From: Photorhabdus caribbeanensis
Lineage (GTDB): Bacteria > Pseudomonadota > Gammaproteobacteria > Enterobacterales > Enterobacteriaceae
DNA length: 64,000 bases
Assembly (NCBI RefSeq): GCF_018448885.1
Contig: NZ_RCWB01000007.1
Location: forward strand, 62,001-126,000
Direction: 5' to 3'
The notes beneath the pieces were generated by a model, which worked only from the letters and a program-made list of their open reading frames with translations, had not been told where the DNA came from and ran no database searches. The position numbers and the translations under genes were made by a program. How positions within the stretch are numbered: the stretch's first letter is position 1; each line of letters begins with the position of its first letter. Below, one piece after another: positions 22,101-36,200 of the stretch.

Positions 22101-25100
22101 CTGTCTGGGAAGACAAAGAGGGATATGTGGCGCCCCGCAATGTGCTGGAAACCCAACTGTGTGCCATTTGGCAGGATGTATTGGGACTGGAGCGAGTAGG
22201 CATTAAGGATAATTTCTTCCGTATCGGGGGCAACTCCCTGACGGCAATTAAGCTGACTACCGCCATCCGCCGCATACTGGCAACTGAGATCTCACTGGCG
22301 CAGTTGTTCGCGCTAAAAACCGTCGCGGGCCTGGCAACCCAGATGGAACAGCAGATTTATACGGTTATCCCTCATCTGACACGGGAACGTTACCCTTTAT
22401 CGTTTGCCCAGGAACGGATGCTATTTATCGAGCAATTTGAACAAGGTTCCGATACTTACCATATCCCTTATCTGGTTCAACTGGATAATGATGCCTGTCT
22501 GCCCCTGTTGGAGACCGCCATTAACCGGCTGGCTGAACGCCATACTGTAATGAAGATGGTGTACCGCAGCGATGATGATGGACAGGTTTACCCACAGAAA
22601 CTGAACAGAAATTTGGTTATCCCGTCCCAGTCCTGTGAAAATGCTGACATGCTATTGAACATGGTGCGTTCCGAAATAGCCACCCCGTTTGATTTGACCA
22701 CAGAACCCAGCCTGCGCCTGTGCCACTATCAGCTTTCCGACCAACACTACTTATTAATGCTATGGCACCATATCGCCATTGATGGCTGGTCGGTCGATAC
22801 CTTTATGGCTGAACTGGCAGAGACTTACCATTCCTTGCGGGAAGGCCATGACAGCCAGCTTCCCCCGTTGGAGATTACCTACGGCGATTACGCCGCCTGG
22901 CAACGGGACTATTTACAGGGCGATATCCGTGAACGTCAGCTCACTTACTGGCAACAGGTCCTGTCCGGCTATGAATCACTGGCCTTACCCACCGATTATC
23001 CCAGACCCACACGGGTGAATTATCAGGGGCGAGATTTCAAGTTTGTACTGAACACCCGGCTGTCTGAGCAGTTAAGAACACTGGCAAAAGCGCAGGAAAC
23101 CACCCTGTATACCGTGCTACTCAGTGCCTTTTATATCACGCTGGCAAAATTGTCCGGGCAAAACGATATCGTCCTGGGGACACCGACGGATAACCGCCAC
23201 CATGCCCAAACTCAGCCCCTGATTGGGATGTTTGTCAATTCACTGGCTTTAAGGACACAACTTCAACAAACCGCCAGCATAGAAGCACTGATTAAACAGA
23301 CGCATCAGCGGGTGACTGAGGCTAAGGCCCATCAGGATATGCCGTTTGAACAACTGGTTGAGGCGCTGGATATTGAGCGTGACACCGCCCGCCATCCTAT
23401 TTTTCAGGTGATGTTCGGGTTGCAGAACTTTGGCGAAAATCCGCCAGACAGCCGCCTGCCGTTCAGACCGGTGACACTGGATGAGCCGTTATACAGCCCT
23501 GCCAAGTTTGACCTGAGCCTGTTTTTATCCGATGGGCAAACCGATATTACCGGGTGTCTGAACTACGCCGTCAGCCTGTTTGCTGAGACTACCATCGTGA
23601 GACTGGCGGGGATTTATCAACGGGTACTGGCAGCCTTCGTGGCAGACCAGACACAATCGTTGTCCGACATTGACATCCTGTCCGCCCAGGAGCGTCATAC
23701 CCTGTTGCACCACTGGAATCAAACTGATGCGCCTTACCCGCAGGATAAAACCCTGCAACAACTGTTTGAAGCTCAGGTGGAAAGGACACCGGATAACGTA
23801 GCGCTGGTGTTTGAAGGCGAATCCCTGACCTACCGCCAACTTAACGAACGGGCAAACCAGCTGGCTTATGTGATCCGTGAACGCTGTCAGCAACATCATC
23901 ATGTCCCTATGCCAGCTGATACCCCCATCGCCCTCTACCTCGACCGCAGTCTGGAAATGGTTATCAGTATTTTGGCGGTTCTCAAAGCCGGTGGCGCTTA
24001 TGTGCCCATCTCCCCTGAATATCCACCAGAGCGGGTTCGGTTTATTTTGGATGATACCCAATCACCCTGCGTCGTCACTCAGCAAAGGTATCTGGCAACA
24101 CTGACGACGGACACGCAAACATGCGCAGAACAACCGGTACTGATAGCGGCGGATGACCCGACAATCACCGCAGGCCAGCCCGTGGACAATCCGACATCAG
24201 TAAGCAAATCATCGGATTTGGCCTATATCATCTATACCTCAGGCACCACCGGCCAGCCAAAAGGCGTCATGATTGAGCACAAAAATGTGGCTCATCTGGC
24301 GGCGGCACAGGCAGAAATTTTTGATGCCACCAAGAGAAAGAAAACCTTAATGTTTGCCGCCTATGTGTTTGATGGTTCTGTTTTCGAACTCTTCCCCAGT
24401 TTATTTAATGGACTGACTCTTTACCTTTGCAGCGAAACAGAACGTCATGCCCAAGCAGTTGAAAAACTCATTCAACGAGAAACCATTGAAATAGCGGCCT
24501 TACCGCCAGCAATATTGAAGCTGTTAATTGGCTCGCGCTTACCTTCCTTGCAGTTATTAGTCACCGCCGGAGAATCTCCCTCGCTGGATTTTCTTGACCA
24601 TTTCAACCGTCATAGCGATGTCCTGAATTCTTATGGTCCGACCGAAGTGACCGTTTGTGCGACCGAAAAGAGATATCAACGTGGGGTCATCCCAACAAAT
24701 ATCGGCAAAGCCATTAATAACGCCCGCCTTTATGTTCTTGATAATCACGGCAATCTGTCTCCTGTCGGAGCTCCGGGAGAACTCTATATCGGCGGCGCCG
24801 GGTTGGCGCGAGGATATTTAAACCAGCCGGAACTGACCGCCGAGCGGTTTGTGGCAAACCCCTTTGCCACTAAAGAAGACAAGGCACTCGGTTACACCCG
24901 CCTGTATAAAACCGGTGATTTAGTCCGCTGGCAGCCGGATGGCAATCTGGAATATCTGGGACGCAATGATTTTCAGGTCAAAATCCGCGGTTATCGCATA
25001 GAATTAAGCGAAATTGAAACTGCACTCGCTTTGCACCCACAGATAAAACAGGCGGTAGTGATTGACCGTGATCATAGCGACCATAAAGTACTGGTGGCGT

Positions 25101-28100
25101 ATCTGGTGACAACGGGGGAACTTTCAGACGATGAGCTCGTCAGGCACTTATCTTCCCAACTGCCGGGCTACATGCTGCCAGCCAGCTTTGTCCGCATTGA
25201 ATCCGTTCCTCTGACTCTGAACGGCAAAGTGGATCGGCGGGCATTACCAGAACCTGTCTGGGGAAACAAAGAGGAATACGTAGCGCCCCGCAATATGCTG
25301 GAAACCCAACTGTGTGCCATTTGGCAGGACGTGTTAGGACTGGAACAGGTGGGCATTGAGGATAATTTCTTCCGTATCGGGGGGAGCTCCCTGACGGCAA
25401 TAAGACTGACCGCCGCCATCCGCCGCATACTGGCAACTGAGATCTCACTGGCGCAGTTGTTTGCGCTAAAAACCATCGCGGGCCTGGCAACCCAGATGGA
25501 ACAGCAAACTTATACGGTTATCCCTCATCTGACACAGGAGCGCTATCCCTTATCATTTGCCCAGGAACGGATGCTATTTATCGAGCAATTTGAACAAGGC
25601 TCCGATATCTACCATATTCCTTACCTAGTTCAGTTGGACAATGATGCCTGTCTGCCCCTGTTGGAGACTGCCATTAACCGGCTAGCAGAACGCCACGCTG
25701 TAATGAAGATGACGTACCGCAGCGATGATGATGGACAGATTTACCCGCAGAAACTGGACGAAAATTTGGTTATCCACTCCTGTGAAAATGCTGACACGCT
25801 GTTGAACATGGTGCGTTCCGAAATAGCCACCCCGTTTGATTTGACCGCAGAACCCAGCCTGCGCCTGTGCCACTATCAGCTTTCCGGCCAGCACTATTTA
25901 TTAATGCTATGGCACCATATCACCATTGATGGCTGGTCGGTCGATATCTTTATGGCTGAACTGGCGGAGATTTACCACTCCTTGCGGGAAAAGCGTGATA
26001 GCCAGCTTCCCCCGCTAGAGATTACCTACGGCGATTACGCCGCCTGGCAACGGAACTATTTACAGGGCGACGTCCGTGAACGTCAGCTCGCTTACTGGCG
26101 GCAGGCTCTGGCCGGCTATGAATCACTGGCCTTACCCACCGATTATCCCAGACCCACACGGGTGAATTATCAGGGGAGAGATTTCAAGTTTGTACTGAAC
26201 ACCCGACTGTCTGAGCAGTTAAGAACACTGGCAAAAGTACAGGAAACCACCCTGTATACTGTGCTGCTCAGTGCCTTTTATATCACGCTGGCAAAATTAT
26301 CCGGGCAAAACGATATCGTCCTGGGGACGCCGACGGATAATCGTCATCATGCCCAAACTCAGCCCCTGATTGGGATGTTTGTCAATTCACTGGCTTTAAG
26401 GACACAACTTCAACAAACCGCCAGTGTGGAAGCTCTGATTAAACAGGTCCATCAGCAGGTGGCTGAGGCTAAGGCCCATCAGGACATACCGTTTGAACAA
26501 CTGGTTGAAGCGCTGGATATTGAGCGTGATACCGCCCGTCATCCGATTTTTCAGGTAATGTTCGGGTTGCAGAACTTTGGCGAAAATCCACCAGACAACC
26601 GTCTGCCGTTCAGACCGGTGACACTGGATGAGCCGTTATACAGCCCCGCCAAGTTTGACCTGAGCCTGTTTTTATCCGATGGGCAAACTGATATTACTGG
26701 TTGTCTGAACTACGCCGTCAGCCTGTTTACTGAGGCCACCATTGAGAGACTGGCGGATAGTTATCAACGGGTGCTGGCAGCCTTCGTGGCAAACCAGACA
26801 CAATCACTGTCCGAAATTGACATCCTATCCGCCCTGGAGCGCTATACCCTGTTGCACCGCTGGAATCAAACTGATGCGCCTTATTCGCAAGATAAAACCC
26901 TGCAACAACTGTTTGAAGCCCAAGTAGAAAGCACACCGGATAACGTGGCGCTGGTGTTTGAAGGCGAATCCCTGACCTACCGGCAGCTTAACGAACGAGC
27001 CAACCAACTGGCTTATGTGATCCGTGAACGCTGTCAGCAACACCAGCATGCCCCTATGCAAGCTGATACCCCTATCGCCCTCTACCTCGACCGCAGTCTG
27101 GAAATGGTCATCAGTATTTTGGCGGTTCTCAAAGCCGGTGGCGCTTATGTGCCCATTTCCCCTGAATATCCACCAGAGCGGGTTCGGTTTATTTTGGATG
27201 ATACCCAATCACCCTGTGTCGTAACCCAGCAAAGGTATCTATCAACGCTGGCGACAGACACGCAAACATACGCCGAACAACCGGTACTGATAATAACGGA
27301 TGACCCGACAATCACCGCAGACAAACCTGTGGGAAATCCGGCATCGATAAACACATCCTCGGATTTGGCCTATATCATCTATACCTCAGGCACTACCGGC
27401 CAGCCAAAAGGCGTCATGATTGAGCACAAAAATGTGGCTCATCTGGTGGCGGCACAGGCAGAGCTTTTTAATGTGACAAAGAGAAAAAAAGCCTTAATGT
27501 TTGCTGCTTATGTCTTTGACGCTTCGGTTTCCGAGTTATTCCTTAGCCTGCTTCATGGTCATACCATTTATCTTTGCAACGAAACAGAACGTAATGTCCC
27601 CGCCGTTGAAAAACTCATTCAGCGGGAACATATTGAAATGGCTACCTTACCCCCTGCCATATTGAAATTATTAATTGGGGCTGAGTTGCCTTCCCTACAA
27701 TTACTAGTCACCGCCGGAGAGTCACCTTCTTCAAATTTTCTTGACTATTTCAGCCAGCACAACAGCATACTGAATGCTTACGGCCCGACAGAAGTGACCG
27801 TTTGTGCGACAGGGAAACAGTATCAAGGTGGGGATATTGCAGCAAACATTGGTAAAGCGATTAATAACGTCCGCCTTTACGTTCTTGATAATCACGGCAA
27901 TCTGTCTCCTGTCGGCGCACCGGGAGAACTGTATATCGGCGGTGCCGGAGTCGCACGAGGTTACTGGAATCGGCCAGAACTGACAGCCGAGCGGTTTGTG
28001 GCGAATCCCTTTGCAACCGCAGAGGATAAAACCAAAGGATATACTCGCCTGTATAAAACCGGCGATTTAGTGCGCTGGCAGCCGGATGGTAATCTGGAAT

Positions 28101-31100
28101 ATCTGGGACGCAATGATTTTCAGGTCAAAATCCGCGGTTACCGCATCGAATTGAGCGAAATTGAAACCGCGCTCACTTTGCACCCACAGGTCAAACAGGC
28201 GGTCGTAATTGACCATGAGCATAACGGCCATAAAGTTCTGGCAGCATATCTGGTGACAGACGAGGAACTCTCAGACGATGAACTCGTCAGACACTTATCT
28301 TCCCGTCTGCCGGACTATATGGCGCCGGCCAGCTTTACCCGCATTGAGTTCGTTCCCCTGACGCTGAATGGCAAAGTGGATCGGCGGGCATTGCCGCAAC
28401 CTGTCTGGGGAGACAGAGAGGGATACGTAGCACCCCGCAATACGCTGGAAACCCAACTGTGTGCCATTTGGCAGGAGGTATTGGGACTGGAGCGGGTGGG
28501 CATTGAGGATAATTTCTTCCGTATCGGAGGCAACTCCCTGACGGCAATTAGGTTGACCGCCGCTATCCACCGCAAGCTGGCAACCGAGATCTCACTGGCA
28601 CAGTTGTTTGCGCTGAAAACCATCGCGGGCCTGTCAACCCAGATGGAGCAGCAGATTTATACGGTTATCCCCCACCTGGCACAGGAGCGTTATCCCTTAT
28701 CGTTTGCCCAGGAGCGGATGCTATTTATCGAACATTTTGAACAAGGCTCCGATACCTACCATATCCCTTATCTGGTTGAGCTGGATAATGATGCCTGTCT
28801 GCCTCTGTTGGAAACCGCCATTAACCGACTGGCTGAACGCCATGCTGTAATGAAGATGGTGTACCGCAGCGATGATGATGGACAGGTTTACTCGCAGGTG
28901 CTGGACAACCCTTTGGTTATCCAGTCCCAATCCTGTGAAAATGCTGACACATTTTTGAACATGGTTCAGGCTGAAATAGCCACCCCGTTTGATTTAACCG
29001 CAGAACCCAGCCTGCGCCTGTGCCACTATCAGCTTTCCAACCGACACTACTTATTAATGCTATGGCACCATATCGCCATTGATGGCTGGTCGGTTGATAT
29101 CTTTATGGCTGAACTGACAGAGATTTACCACTCCTTACGGGAAGGCCGTGACAACCCACTTCCTCCGCTGGAGATTACCTACGGCGATTACGCCGCCTGG
29201 CAACGGGACTATTTACAGGGCGATATCCGTGAACGTCAGCTCGCTTACTGGCGGCAGGCCCTGACCGGTTATGAATCACTAGCCTTTCCCACCGATTACC
29301 CCAGACCTACGCGAGTGAATTATCAGGGACGGGATTTCAAGTTTGTGCTGAACACCCGGCTGTCTGAGCAGTTAAGAACACTAGCAAAAGTACAGGAAAC
29401 CACCCTGTATACCGTGCTGCTCAGTGCCTTTTACATCACGCTGGCAAAATTGTCCGGGCAACACGATATCGTCTTGGGGACACCGACAGATAACCGCCAC
29501 CATGCCCAAACCCAGTCTCTGATTGGGATGTTTGTCAACTCACTGGCCTTAAGGATACAACTTCAACAAACCGCCAGTGTTGAAGCACTGATTCAACAGA
29601 CCCATCAGCGGGTAACAGAAGCTAAGACCCATCAGGACATGCCGTTTGAACAACTGGTTGAGGTGCTGGATATTGAACGTGATACCGCCCGCCATCCGAT
29701 ATTTCAGGTGATGTTCGGGTTACAGAATTTTGAAGAAAACCCACCAGACAGCCGTCTGCCGTTCAGGCCGGTGACACTGGATGAGCCGTTATACAGCCCT
29801 GCTAAGTTTGACCTGAGCCTGTTTTTATCCGATGGGCAAACCGATATTACCGGTTGTCTGAACTACGCCGTCAGCCTGTTTGCTGAGACTACCATCGTGA
29901 GACTGGCGGGGATTTATCAACGGGTGCTGGCAGCATTCGTGGCAGACCAGACACAATCGCTGTCCGACATTGACATCCTGTCCGCCCAGGAGCGTCATAC
30001 CCTGTTGCACTACTGGAATCAGACCGATGCGCCTTACCCGCAGGATAAAACCCTGCAACAACTGTTTGAAGCCCAAGTGGAAAACACACCGGATAACGTG
30101 GCGCTGGTGTTTGAAGGCGAATCCCTGACCTACCGCCAGCTTAACGAACGGGCAAACCAGCTGGCTTATGTGATCCGTGAACGTTGTCAGCAACATCATC
30201 ATGTCCCTATGCCAGCTGATACCCCCATCGCCCTCTACCTCGACCGCAGTCTGGAAATGGTCATCAGTATTTTGGCGGTTCTCAAAGCCGGTGGCGCTTA
30301 TGTGCCCATTTCCCCTGAATATCCATCAGAGCGGGTTCGGTTTATTTTGCACGATACCCAATCACCCTGCGTCGTCACTCAGCAAAGGTATCTGGCAACA
30401 CTGGCGACGGACACGCAAACATGTGCAGAACAACCGGTACTGATAGCGGCGGATGACCCGACAATCACCGCAGGCCAGCCCGTGGATAATCCGACATCAG
30501 TAAGCAAATCCTCGGATTTGGCCTATATCATCTATACCTCAGGCACCACCGGCCAGCCAAAAGGCGTCATGATTGAGCACAAAAATGTGGCTCATCTGGC
30601 GGCGGCACAGGCAGAAATTTTTGATGCCACCAAGAGAAAAAAATCCTTAATGTTTGCCGCCTATGTGTTTGATGGTTCTGTTTTTGAACTCTTCCCCAGT
30701 CTATTTAATGGACTGACTCTTTACCTTTGCAGCGAAACAGAACGTCATGCCCAAGCAGTTGAAAAACTCATTCAACAAGAAAGCATTGAAATCGCTGCCT
30801 TACCGCCAGCAATATTGAAGCTGTTAATTGGCTCGCGCTTACCTTCCTTGCAGTTATTAGTGACAGCCGGAGAATCTCCCTCGCTGGATTTTCTTGAATA
30901 TTTCAACCGTCATAGCGATGTCCTGAATTCTTATGGTCCGACCGAGGTTACTGTTTGCGCGACTGAAAAAATATATCAACGTGGGATCATACCAACAAAT
31001 ATCGGCAAAGCCATTCATAACGCCCGCCTTTACGTTCTTGATAATCACGGCAATCTGTCTCCTGTCGGCGCACCGGGAGAACTCTATATCGGCGGCGCCG

Positions 31101-33217
31101 GGCTGGCGCGAGGATATTTAAACCAGCCGGAACTGACCGCCGAACGTTTTGTGACGAATCCTTTTGCCACCGCAGAAGACAAGGCACGCGGTTATACCCG
31201 TCTGTACAGAACCGGCGATTTAGTCCGCTGGCTGCCGGATGGTAATCTGGAATATCTGGGGCGCAATGATTTGCAGGTCAAAATCCGTGGCTACCGTATT
31301 GAACTGGGAGAAATAGAAAGCGCCCTGACTGCCCACTCACAGGTCAAACAGGCGGTGGTGATTGACCGTGATCATAACGGCCATAAAATTCTGGTCGCGT
31401 ATCTGGTGACAACGGGGGAATTGCCTGATGACAGCCTGACTGAGCACCTCTCCTCCCGCCTGCCGGAATACATGCTGCCTGCCAGCTTTACCTTTATTGA
31501 TGCTGTGCCCCTGACCCTAAACGGCAAACTGGATCGACACGCTCTACCTGAGCCAGTTTGGGGGGATCGTGATAACTATGTCGCGCCCCGTAATGCACTG
31601 GAAACTCAGCTCTGTACTATTTGGCAAGACGTGTTGGGACTGGAACGCATTGGCATTGAAGATAACTTTTTCCGCATCGGGGGGGATTCCATTGTCAGTA
31701 TCCAACTGGTCTCAAAACTACGTCAGGCGGGCTTTTTCCTCCAAGTTAAATCAATTTTTGAAGCACCAACGGTGGCCCGATTAGCCCAACAGCTAGCTCT
31801 CTCATCATCTACCGTAAACGTGCTCGCAGAGCAGGGATTGTTAAGCGGGGAATTTGACCTGTTGCCTATCCAACAGACCTTCTTCGATTGGAATTGGCCA
31901 AATCCACATCATTGGAATCAGGCATTTATGATTCAGATCCCCGGGAATATCAAATCTTCACAGATTGAACAGGCTCTGATAACGCTGACTGAACAGCACG
32001 ATATGCTACGTACCCGTTTTATAGATACCAAAAATGGCTACCGTCAGTACTATTCCGCAGAAATGCCATCTTCATATTCCATTTTACATCATTGTGATAT
32101 CAGGAGATTAAATAAGGAAGCATTACATCAACAACTAACCCAATGGCAAAGTGGATTCGATTACAACAACGGGCCATTATGGCAAGCAGGTCATCTGACC
32201 GGATACAGGGATGGCAGTGCCCGGTTATTCTTCGCATTCCACCATCTGATTATTGACGCTGTTTCCTGGCGGATTATTGCTGAACATATGCGTCTGTTGT
32301 TACAGGGGACGACCTTACCGCCGAAGACCAGCAGTTATCGACAATGGGTAACGGCTGTCCACCGTTATGCACAACAGCATCAGGATGAAGTGCCCTACTG
32401 GCAACAGGTGATAGCAGGAAACGACGCCAAACCCACACTGGATAATATCACTCAGCACCGGTTAAGCATTCCTGCCGAAATGACGGACATACTACTACAT
32501 GAAGCCAACACCGGTTATCACACTGAAATTAACGATTTACTGTTGAGTGCATTGACACTGGCCTTGCAGGAGACCTTCACTCAAGCTGTAAACTACATCA
32601 TTCTGGAAGGACATGGGCGGGAATCCATTGACGACACATTAGATCTTTCCGAAACCGTTGGCTGGTTTACCATCATGTACCCTATCCGTCTGGAAATGCA
32701 GACTGATATTGCAGAAACCATCATCCACACCAAAGAGATGCTTCGTGGCGTACCGAATAAAGGTATTGGTTACAGTGCGTTACATCAAGCGGGATATCTG
32801 GCTGGCGATTTACCAACCATCAGCTTCAACTACCTTGGCCAGTTAGTAGGAGCCAGCCATCAAGACTGGTCCATAACCAACGATGATTGTGGGGCTGTGA
32901 TAGCTAGCGAAAATGGCCGTCATTTACTGCTGAGCATCAATGGCTCAGTCCAGGAGGGAAAACTGCAATTCTGCATAGATTCCCGCTTACCACAAACCCG
33001 GACAGAGATATTTATCACAGCATTTAAACAAGCACTCAATAACGTCATTACTACGGGTCAAAAGCAAGCTCAATTGGGCGGAATAAAAACCCCCAGTGAT
33101 TACGGATTCAAAGACGTTTCAATGGAACAGCTAAATCAGCTCACTCATCGTTTTGAGCATGTGAAGCATGAAAATGCAGCCCCTCACTCAGAAAAGAAAA
33201 CTATTTTGGAAATGTAA
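19172..33217 (+). CDS. Four-module non-ribosomal peptide synthetase (Cstart-A-T, C-A-T, C-A-T, C-A-T-E)
   Basis: 4681 residues. Domains read from motifs: starter condensation domain (about 1-440, HHIMIDGVG); A1 (465-975); T1 (GGNSL Ser near 1022); C2 (HHIAIDGWS near 1199); A2 (1530-2020); T2 (GGSSL near 2072); C3; A3 (2580-3070); T3 (near 3121); C4; A4 (3630-4120); T4 (GGDSI near 4172); epimerisation domain (about 4225-4640, [25 protein letters not shown]); short C-terminal tail. Stachelhaus codes read by eye: A1 DFWNIGMVHK (threonine); A3 DASTVAAVCK (tyrosine); A2 and A4 both DGFAVASVCK (unassigned, probably aromatic). The starter domain suggests the Thr amine is acylated. The E domain makes residue 4 D. 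Modules 2-4 are near-identical tandem repeats. The ribosome site before the ATG is weak. The product is passed to the next protein, which has the thioesterase. Confidence 0.93.
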   Translation: MKTSEGSLDSNLYSLHPSQEDVFYEQALYENSPIHSLGWYTLIEKNVDIVILQKAWNLLYQHIDMLRLRISINSNNEAIQYIQNQSTPELIKCYDVSAQLDPEKEAHLWMKQQVGIPIDYLKETPYQVTIIRLNNEKHYFFTKFHHIMIDGVGLYRLHEYVHKLYTYIENGTSTTWLSEIPQYLTTIIKSRKYFNSIQYEKDKSYWFDFLKQKEIHQLTPCYQNTGSDNCTLILPLPIKEDLRTFCREYKTNPLFIFSSLVSIIMTELTGQQELVFNTITHGREGKSEKYVVGMHANMYPVHCHISHAASLIEQIKLTEFELKNSYYHCKFPQSHLARIAHKHKLSLPNISIFYERFSESDLEVTENQHYHIDGAFNIYPIVFRLKNYGYAQELKITIDYLRKYFSEQDVNRILERLQNLFITLLNNPASLVSELPILLEQERHTLLHTWNQPSISYPQDRTLQQKFEAQAAARPDNIALVFEGKTLTYRQLNERANQLAVVIREQYQQQCNKPMPADTLVALYLDRSLEMVISILAVLKAGGAYVPISPEYPPERVRFILEDTASPCVVTQQQYLTTLGKYTQTQTKQPTLIATDDRTVTENLSTENPVPVSGATDLAYVIYTSGTTGQPKGVLQTHHNVVRLFATTQGGYQFDQNDTWVLYHAYTFDFSVWELWGALLYGGRLIIPTVECTKDFGKFSRLCSDQKVTVLNQTPGAFYAFIDASLNIGAEFPHLRYVIFGGDKLNPVQLKPWWNHYGDQSPTLINMYGITETTVHVTYKKLTQDDATAVSCIGRPLNDMYAYVLNHSGSLVPPGAPGELYIGGAGLARGYLNRPELTAERFVENPFATNEDKERGYTRLYKTGDLVRWQPDGNLEYLGRNDFQVTIRGYRIELGEIETALALHPQVKQAVVIDREYESNKALAAYLVTAEKLSDDGLISHLSSLLPDYMLPASFTRIEAVPLTLNGKVDRRALPEPVWEDKEGYVAPRNVLETQLCAIWQDVLGLERVGIKDNFFRIGGNSLTAIKLTTAIRRILATEISLAQLFALKTVAGLATQMEQQIYTVIPHLTRERYPLSFAQERMLFIEQFEQGSDTYHIPYLVQLDNDACLPLLETAINRLAERHTVMKMVYRSDDDGQVYPQKLNRNLVIPSQSCENADMLLNMVRSEIATPFDLTTEPSLRLCHYQLSDQHYLLMLWHHIAIDGWSVDTFMAELAETYHSLREGHDSQLPPLEITYGDYAAWQRDYLQGDIRERQLTYWQQVLSGYESLALPTDYPRPTRVNYQGRDFKFVLNTRLSEQLRTLAKAQETTLYTVLLSAFYITLAKLSGQNDIVLGTPTDNRHHAQTQPLIGMFVNSLALRTQLQQTASIEALIKQTHQRVTEAKAHQDMPFEQLVEALDIERDTARHPIFQVMFGLQNFGENPPDSRLPFRPVTLDEPLYSPAKFDLSLFLSDGQTDITGCLNYAVSLFAETTIVRLAGIYQRVLAAFVADQTQSLSDIDILSAQERHTLLHHWNQTDAPYPQDKTLQQLFEAQVERTPDNVALVFEGESLTYRQLNERANQLAYVIRERCQQHHHVPMPADTPIALYLDRSLEMVISILAVLKAGGAYVPISPEYPPERVRFILDDTQSPCVVTQQRYLATLTTDTQTCAEQPVLIAADDPTITAGQPVDNPTSVSKSSDLAYIIYTSGTTGQPKGVMIEHKNVAHLAAAQAEIFDATKRKKTLMFAAYVFDGSVFELFPSLFNGLTLYLCSETERHAQAVEKLIQRETIEIAALPPAILKLLIGSRLPSLQLLVTAGESPSLDFLDHFNRHSDVLNSYGPTEVTVCATEKRYQRGVIPTNIGKAINNARLYVLDNHGNLSPVGAPGELYIGGAGLARGYLNQPELTAERFVANPFATKEDKALGYTRLYKTGDLVRWQPDGNLEYLGRNDFQVKIRGYRIELSEIETALALHPQIKQAVVIDRDHSDHKVLVAYLVTTGELSDDELVRHLSSQLPGYMLPASFVRIESVPLTLNGKVDRRALPEPVWGNKEEYVAPRNMLETQLCAIWQDVLGLEQVGIEDNFFRIGGSSLTAIRLTAAIRRILATEISLAQLFALKTIAGLATQMEQQTYTVIPHLTQERYPLSFAQERMLFIEQFEQGSDIYHIPYLVQLDNDACLPLLETAINRLAERHAVMKMTYRSDDDGQIYPQKLDENLVIHSCENADTLLNMVRSEIATPFDLTAEPSLRLCHYQLSGQHYLLMLWHHITIDGWSVDIFMAELAEIYHSLREKRDSQLPPLEITYGDYAAWQRNYLQGDVRERQLAYWRQALAGYESLALPTDYPRPTRVNYQGRDFKFVLNTRLSEQLRTLAKVQETTLYTVLLSAFYITLAKLSGQNDIVLGTPTDNRHHAQTQPLIGMFVNSLALRTQLQQTASVEALIKQVHQQVAEAKAHQDIPFEQLVEALDIERDTARHPIFQVMFGLQNFGENPPDNRLPFRPVTLDEPLYSPAKFDLSLFLSDGQTDITGCLNYAVSLFTEATIERLADSYQRVLAAFVANQTQSLSEIDILSALERYTLLHRWNQTDAPYSQDKTLQQLFEAQVESTPDNVALVFEGESLTYRQLNERANQLAYVIRERCQQHQHAPMQADTPIALYLDRSLEMVISILAVLKAGGAYVPISPEYPPERVRFILDDTQSPCVVTQQRYLSTLATDTQTYAEQPVLIITDDPTITADKPVGNPASINTSSDLAYIIYTSGTTGQPKGVMIEHKNVAHLVAAQAELFNVTKRKKALMFAAYVFDASVSELFLSLLHGHTIYLCNETERNVPAVEKLIQREHIEMATLPPAILKLLIGAELPSLQLLVTAGESPSSNFLDYFSQHNSILNAYGPTEVTVCATGKQYQGGDIAANIGKAINNVRLYVLDNHGNLSPVGAPGELYIGGAGVARGYWNRPELTAERFVANPFATAEDKTKGYTRLYKTGDLVRWQPDGNLEYLGRNDFQVKIRGYRIELSEIETALTLHPQVKQAVVIDHEHNGHKVLAAYLVTDEELSDDELVRHLSSRLPDYMAPASFTRIEFVPLTLNGKVDRRALPQPVWGDREGYVAPRNTLETQLCAIWQEVLGLERVGIEDNFFRIGGNSLTAIRLTAAIHRKLATEISLAQLFALKTIAGLSTQMEQQIYTVIPHLAQERYPLSFAQERMLFIEHFEQGSDTYHIPYLVELDNDACLPLLETAINRLAERHAVMKMVYRSDDDGQVYSQVLDNPLVIQSQSCENADTFLNMVQAEIATPFDLTAEPSLRLCHYQLSNRHYLLMLWHHIAIDGWSVDIFMAELTEIYHSLREGRDNPLPPLEITYGDYAAWQRDYLQGDIRERQLAYWRQALTGYESLAFPTDYPRPTRVNYQGRDFKFVLNTRLSEQLRTLAKVQETTLYTVLLSAFYITLAKLSGQHDIVLGTPTDNRHHAQTQSLIGMFVNSLALRIQLQQTASVEALIQQTHQRVTEAKTHQDMPFEQLVEVLDIERDTARHPIFQVMFGLQNFEENPPDSRLPFRPVTLDEPLYSPAKFDLSLFLSDGQTDITGCLNYAVSLFAETTIVRLAGIYQRVLAAFVADQTQSLSDIDILSAQERHTLLHYWNQTDAPYPQDKTLQQLFEAQVENTPDNVALVFEGESLTYRQLNERANQLAYVIRERCQQHHHVPMPADTPIALYLDRSLEMVISILAVLKAGGAYVPISPEYPSERVRFILHDTQSPCVVTQQRYLATLATDTQTCAEQPVLIAADDPTITAGQPVDNPTSVSKSSDLAYIIYTSGTTGQPKGVMIEHKNVAHLAAAQAEIFDATKRKKSLMFAAYVFDGSVFELFPSLFNGLTLYLCSETERHAQAVEKLIQQESIEIAALPPAILKLLIGSRLPSLQLLVTAGESPSLDFLEYFNRHSDVLNSYGPTEVTVCATEKIYQRGIIPTNIGKAIHNARLYVLDNHGNLSPVGAPGELYIGGAGLARGYLNQPELTAERFVTNPFATAEDKARGYTRLYRTGDLVRWLPDGNLEYLGRNDLQVKIRGYRIELGEIESALTAHSQVKQAVVIDRDHNGHKILVAYLVTTGELPDDSLTEHLSSRLPEYMLPASFTFIDAVPLTLNGKLDRHALPEPVWGDRDNYVAPRNALETQLCTIWQDVLGLERIGIEDNFFRIGGDSIVSIQLVSKLRQAGFFLQVKSIFEAPTVARLAQQLALSSSTVNVLAEQGLLSGEFDLLPIQQTFFDWNWPNPHHWNQAFMIQIPGNIKSSQIEQALITLTEQHDMLRTRFIDTKNGYRQYYSAEMPSSYSILHHCDIRRLNKEALHQQLTQWQSGFDYNNGPLWQAGHLTGYRDGSARLFFAFHHLIIDAVSWRIIAEHMRLLLQGTTLPPKTSSYRQWVTAVHRYAQQHQDEVPYWQQVIAGNDAKPTLDNITQHRLSIPAEMTDILLHEANTGYHTEINDLLLSALTLALQETFTQAVNYIILEGHGRESIDDTLDLSETVGWFTIMYPIRLEMQTDIAETIIHTKEMLRGVPNKGIGYSALHQAGYLAGDLPTISFNYLGQLVGASHQDWSITNDDCGAVIASENGRHLLLSINGSVQEGKLQFCIDSRLPQTRTEIFITAFKQALNNVITTGQKQAQLGGIKTPSDYGFKDVSMEQLNQLTHRFEHVKHENAAPHSEKKTILEM
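22380..31720 (+). repeat. Three tandem copies of a 3.15-kb C-A-T module within the NRPS gene
   Basis: The phrase GGAACGGATGCTATTTATCG or a one-base variant, marking the start of each C domain, recurs at 22411, 25564 and 28711, 3.15 kb apart. Long stretches between are near identical in DNA, which is why the same antisense open frames recur in each copy. The A3 core differs from A2 and A4 while its flanks do not. Confidence 0.85.
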
Positions 33218-33220
33218 AAG

Positions 33221-36200
33221 ATGTTGATGCTAATTAAAGAACTCAGTAAAAATCATATATCAATATGGGCCTGTGAGAATAAGTTGAAACTGGCGTTTAC
33301 CGGGGAAACTCCTCCCTCCCAACTTATTGATAAGGTTAAACAGAGAAAAGAAAACATATTAGGCTTTTTAAACGAAAGAAGTATTTTCTCTGAAAAAGAT
33401 TTTAAAAGTTTTACTTTTCATGAAAATCATTCTGGTTCAAATGATTCAGTCATATCCCCCAGAAACAAAATTGAAACGATATTTCCTGCCACCAGCTTGC
33501 AACAGGGATTTGTTTATCATCATCTGACTCAACCACAGGATGATGCTTATCGTGTGCAATTGCTGTTGGATTATCACGCCAATATCAACTTTGCCGTCTA
33601 TCAACAAGCTTGGTCGCTGGCTTCACTACGTTTCCCCATTCTCAGAACCGCATTTGATTGGGCAGGAAAAATATTACAGATCGTCACAACGGGCGCCAGT
33701 ATTGGGCCATTGAACTTCAAGTTCAAAGATATCAGTCAAATACCCAAAGAAGATCGAAATAAGGCGATTGACGAAATTCAACAACACGACCGTACCCTAC
33801 CTTTTGATTTAAGTCAGCCCGGGTTAATCCGCTTCACTCTCATCAGGCAAGATGAGCAGTTAGTCACCATACTGCTTACACAACATCACTGCATTGCTGA
33901 TGGCTGGAGTAACCCGATTTTGTTGCAGGCTGTGCATGAGTATTACAACCAATTGATAAAGGGACAAAAACCCCAGATTGTGGCGGAACAGACTTATCTG
34001 GCAACCCAGCAATATCATCTGGATCATCAAGCTGAATCAGACGCCTATTGGGAGGCACACAAAGCCCAATTTCAGGGCGCCAATGATTTTTCTGCGTTGT
34101 TAAGTCACCGTGTCGATTTAGCGCAGATAAAAAGCATTGAAAACCCGGCTGAACAAGAACTCATTGTTCAGGGCGACGCTTATACGCAGCTTAAGAATAT
34201 GTGCCGGACACAAGGGGTGACGTTGAATGTAGCCCTGCAATTCGCCTGGCATAAACTCCTGCATAGCTATACGGGTGATGCACAGACCCTTGTCGGCACC
34301 ACCGTCTCCGGCCGCGATGTTCCGGTGCCGGGGATTGAATCCAGTGTTGGCTTATATATCAATACCTTGCCGCTGATGGTGCAATGGCATCCAACAGACA
34401 GTGTAGCGACGGTTTTACAGGATATTCAGACAGCTATTGCTGCCCTCAACAGCCACAGTGCCGTCTCACTGGCCAGTTTACAATCCGACGGGGAACGGTT
34501 GTTCCACAGCTTACTGGTATTTGAAAACTACCCTGCTCCCGTGGTAAGCGAAAACCCAGCAGGTATAGAACATACCCTGACATTCCGTCAGTCCGTCGAA
34601 AAAGTGGATTATCCGGTATCGCTGTTAGCCTATGAGCACAACAACAGTCTCATCATCAAATTCAATTATGGCAAAGACTGGCTGACAGAAGCACAGACAC
34701 AGCGTGTACTAGGTCAGCTTGAACGTATCCTGCACTCGGCGGCATGCAATCCAGACCAGCCACATACGTCAATCACCTTCCTCAGCGAAGCCGAACGTCA
34801 TACTTTGCTGCACCACTGGAATCAGACCGATTTACCCTATCCGCAGAATAAAACCCTGCAACAACTGTTTGAAGCTCAGGTGGAAAGCACACCGGATAAC
34901 GTAGCGCTGGTGTTTGAAGGCGAATCCCTAACCTACCGCCAGCTCAACGAACGGGCAAACCAGTTGGCTTATCTGATCCGTGAACGTTGTCAGCAACATC
35001 ATCATATCCCTATGCAAGCTGATACCCCCATCGCCCTCTACCTTGACCGCAGTCTGGAAATGGTCATCAGTATCTTAGCGGTTCTGAAAGCCGGTGGCGC
35101 TTATGTACCCATTTCACCGGAATATCCATTAGAGAGGGTTCAGTTTATTTTGGATGATACCCAATCACCCTACGTCGTCACTCAGCAAAGGTATCTGGCA
35201 ACACTGGCGGCGAACACGCAAACACACGCAAAACAACCGATACTGATAGCGGCGGATGATCCGACAATCACCGCAGACCAACCTGCGGGAAATCCAGCAC
35301 GAATCAATAAATCAACCGATTTAGCCTATATCATCTATACCTCAGGCACTACCGGCCAGCCGAAAGGCGTCATGATTGAGCACAAAAATGTGGCTCATAT
35401 GGCGGCGGCACAGGCAGAAATTTTTGATGCCACCAAGAGAAAAAAATCCTTAATGTTTGCCGCCTATGTGTTTGATGGTTCTGTTTTCGAACTCTTCCCC
35501 AGTTTATTTAATGGACTGACTCTTTACCTTTGCAGCGAAACAGAACGTCATGCCCTGGCAATTGAAAAACTCATTCAACAAGAAGGCATTGAAATCGCTG
35601 CCTTACCGCCAGCAATATTGAAGCTGTTAATTGGCTCGCGCTTACCTTCCTTGCAGTTATTGGTGACAGCCGGAGAATCTCCCTCGCTGGATTTTCTTGA
35701 CCATTTCAACCGTCATAGCGATGTCCTGAATTCTTATGGTCCGACCGAAGTGACCGTTTGCGCGACAGAGAAGCAGTATCAACGTGGAGATATTGCAACA
35801 AACATTGGTAAAGCGATTAATAATGTCCGCCTTTACGTTCTTGATAATCACGGCAAGCTGTCTCCTATCGGAGCGCCGGGAGAGCTGTATATCGGCGGCG
35901 CCGGGCTGGCGCGGGGGTATTTAAACCAGCCGGAACTGACGGCCGAACGTTTTGTAGCGAATCCCTTTGCCAACGCAGAAGACAAGGCACGCGGTTACAC
36001 CCGTCTATACAGAACTGGCGATTTAGTACGCTGGCAAGCGGATGGCACTCTGGAGTATCTGGGACGCAATGATTTTCAGGTCAAAATCCGTGGCTACCGC
36101 ATTGAACTGGGAGAAATAGAAAGTGCCCTGACTGTCCACCCACAGGTAAAACAGGCGGTGGTGATTGACCGTGATCATAACGGCCATAAAATACTGGTCG

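Noticed and set aside
23525-24061. Long minus-strand open frames opposite the NRPS (also near 26825-27208, 29825-30202 and 36023-36529)
   Set aside because: They recur at the same place in each repeated module and mirror the conserved A and C domain codons. They have no ribosome sites or recognisable proteins.
22380-29400. C2, C3 and C4 as dual condensation/epimerisation domains
   Set aside because: Their HHxxIDGWS motifs are ordinary, and the extra dual-domain signature near the N-terminus is not visible. Subtype needs phylogeny, so I only count the one clear E domain.
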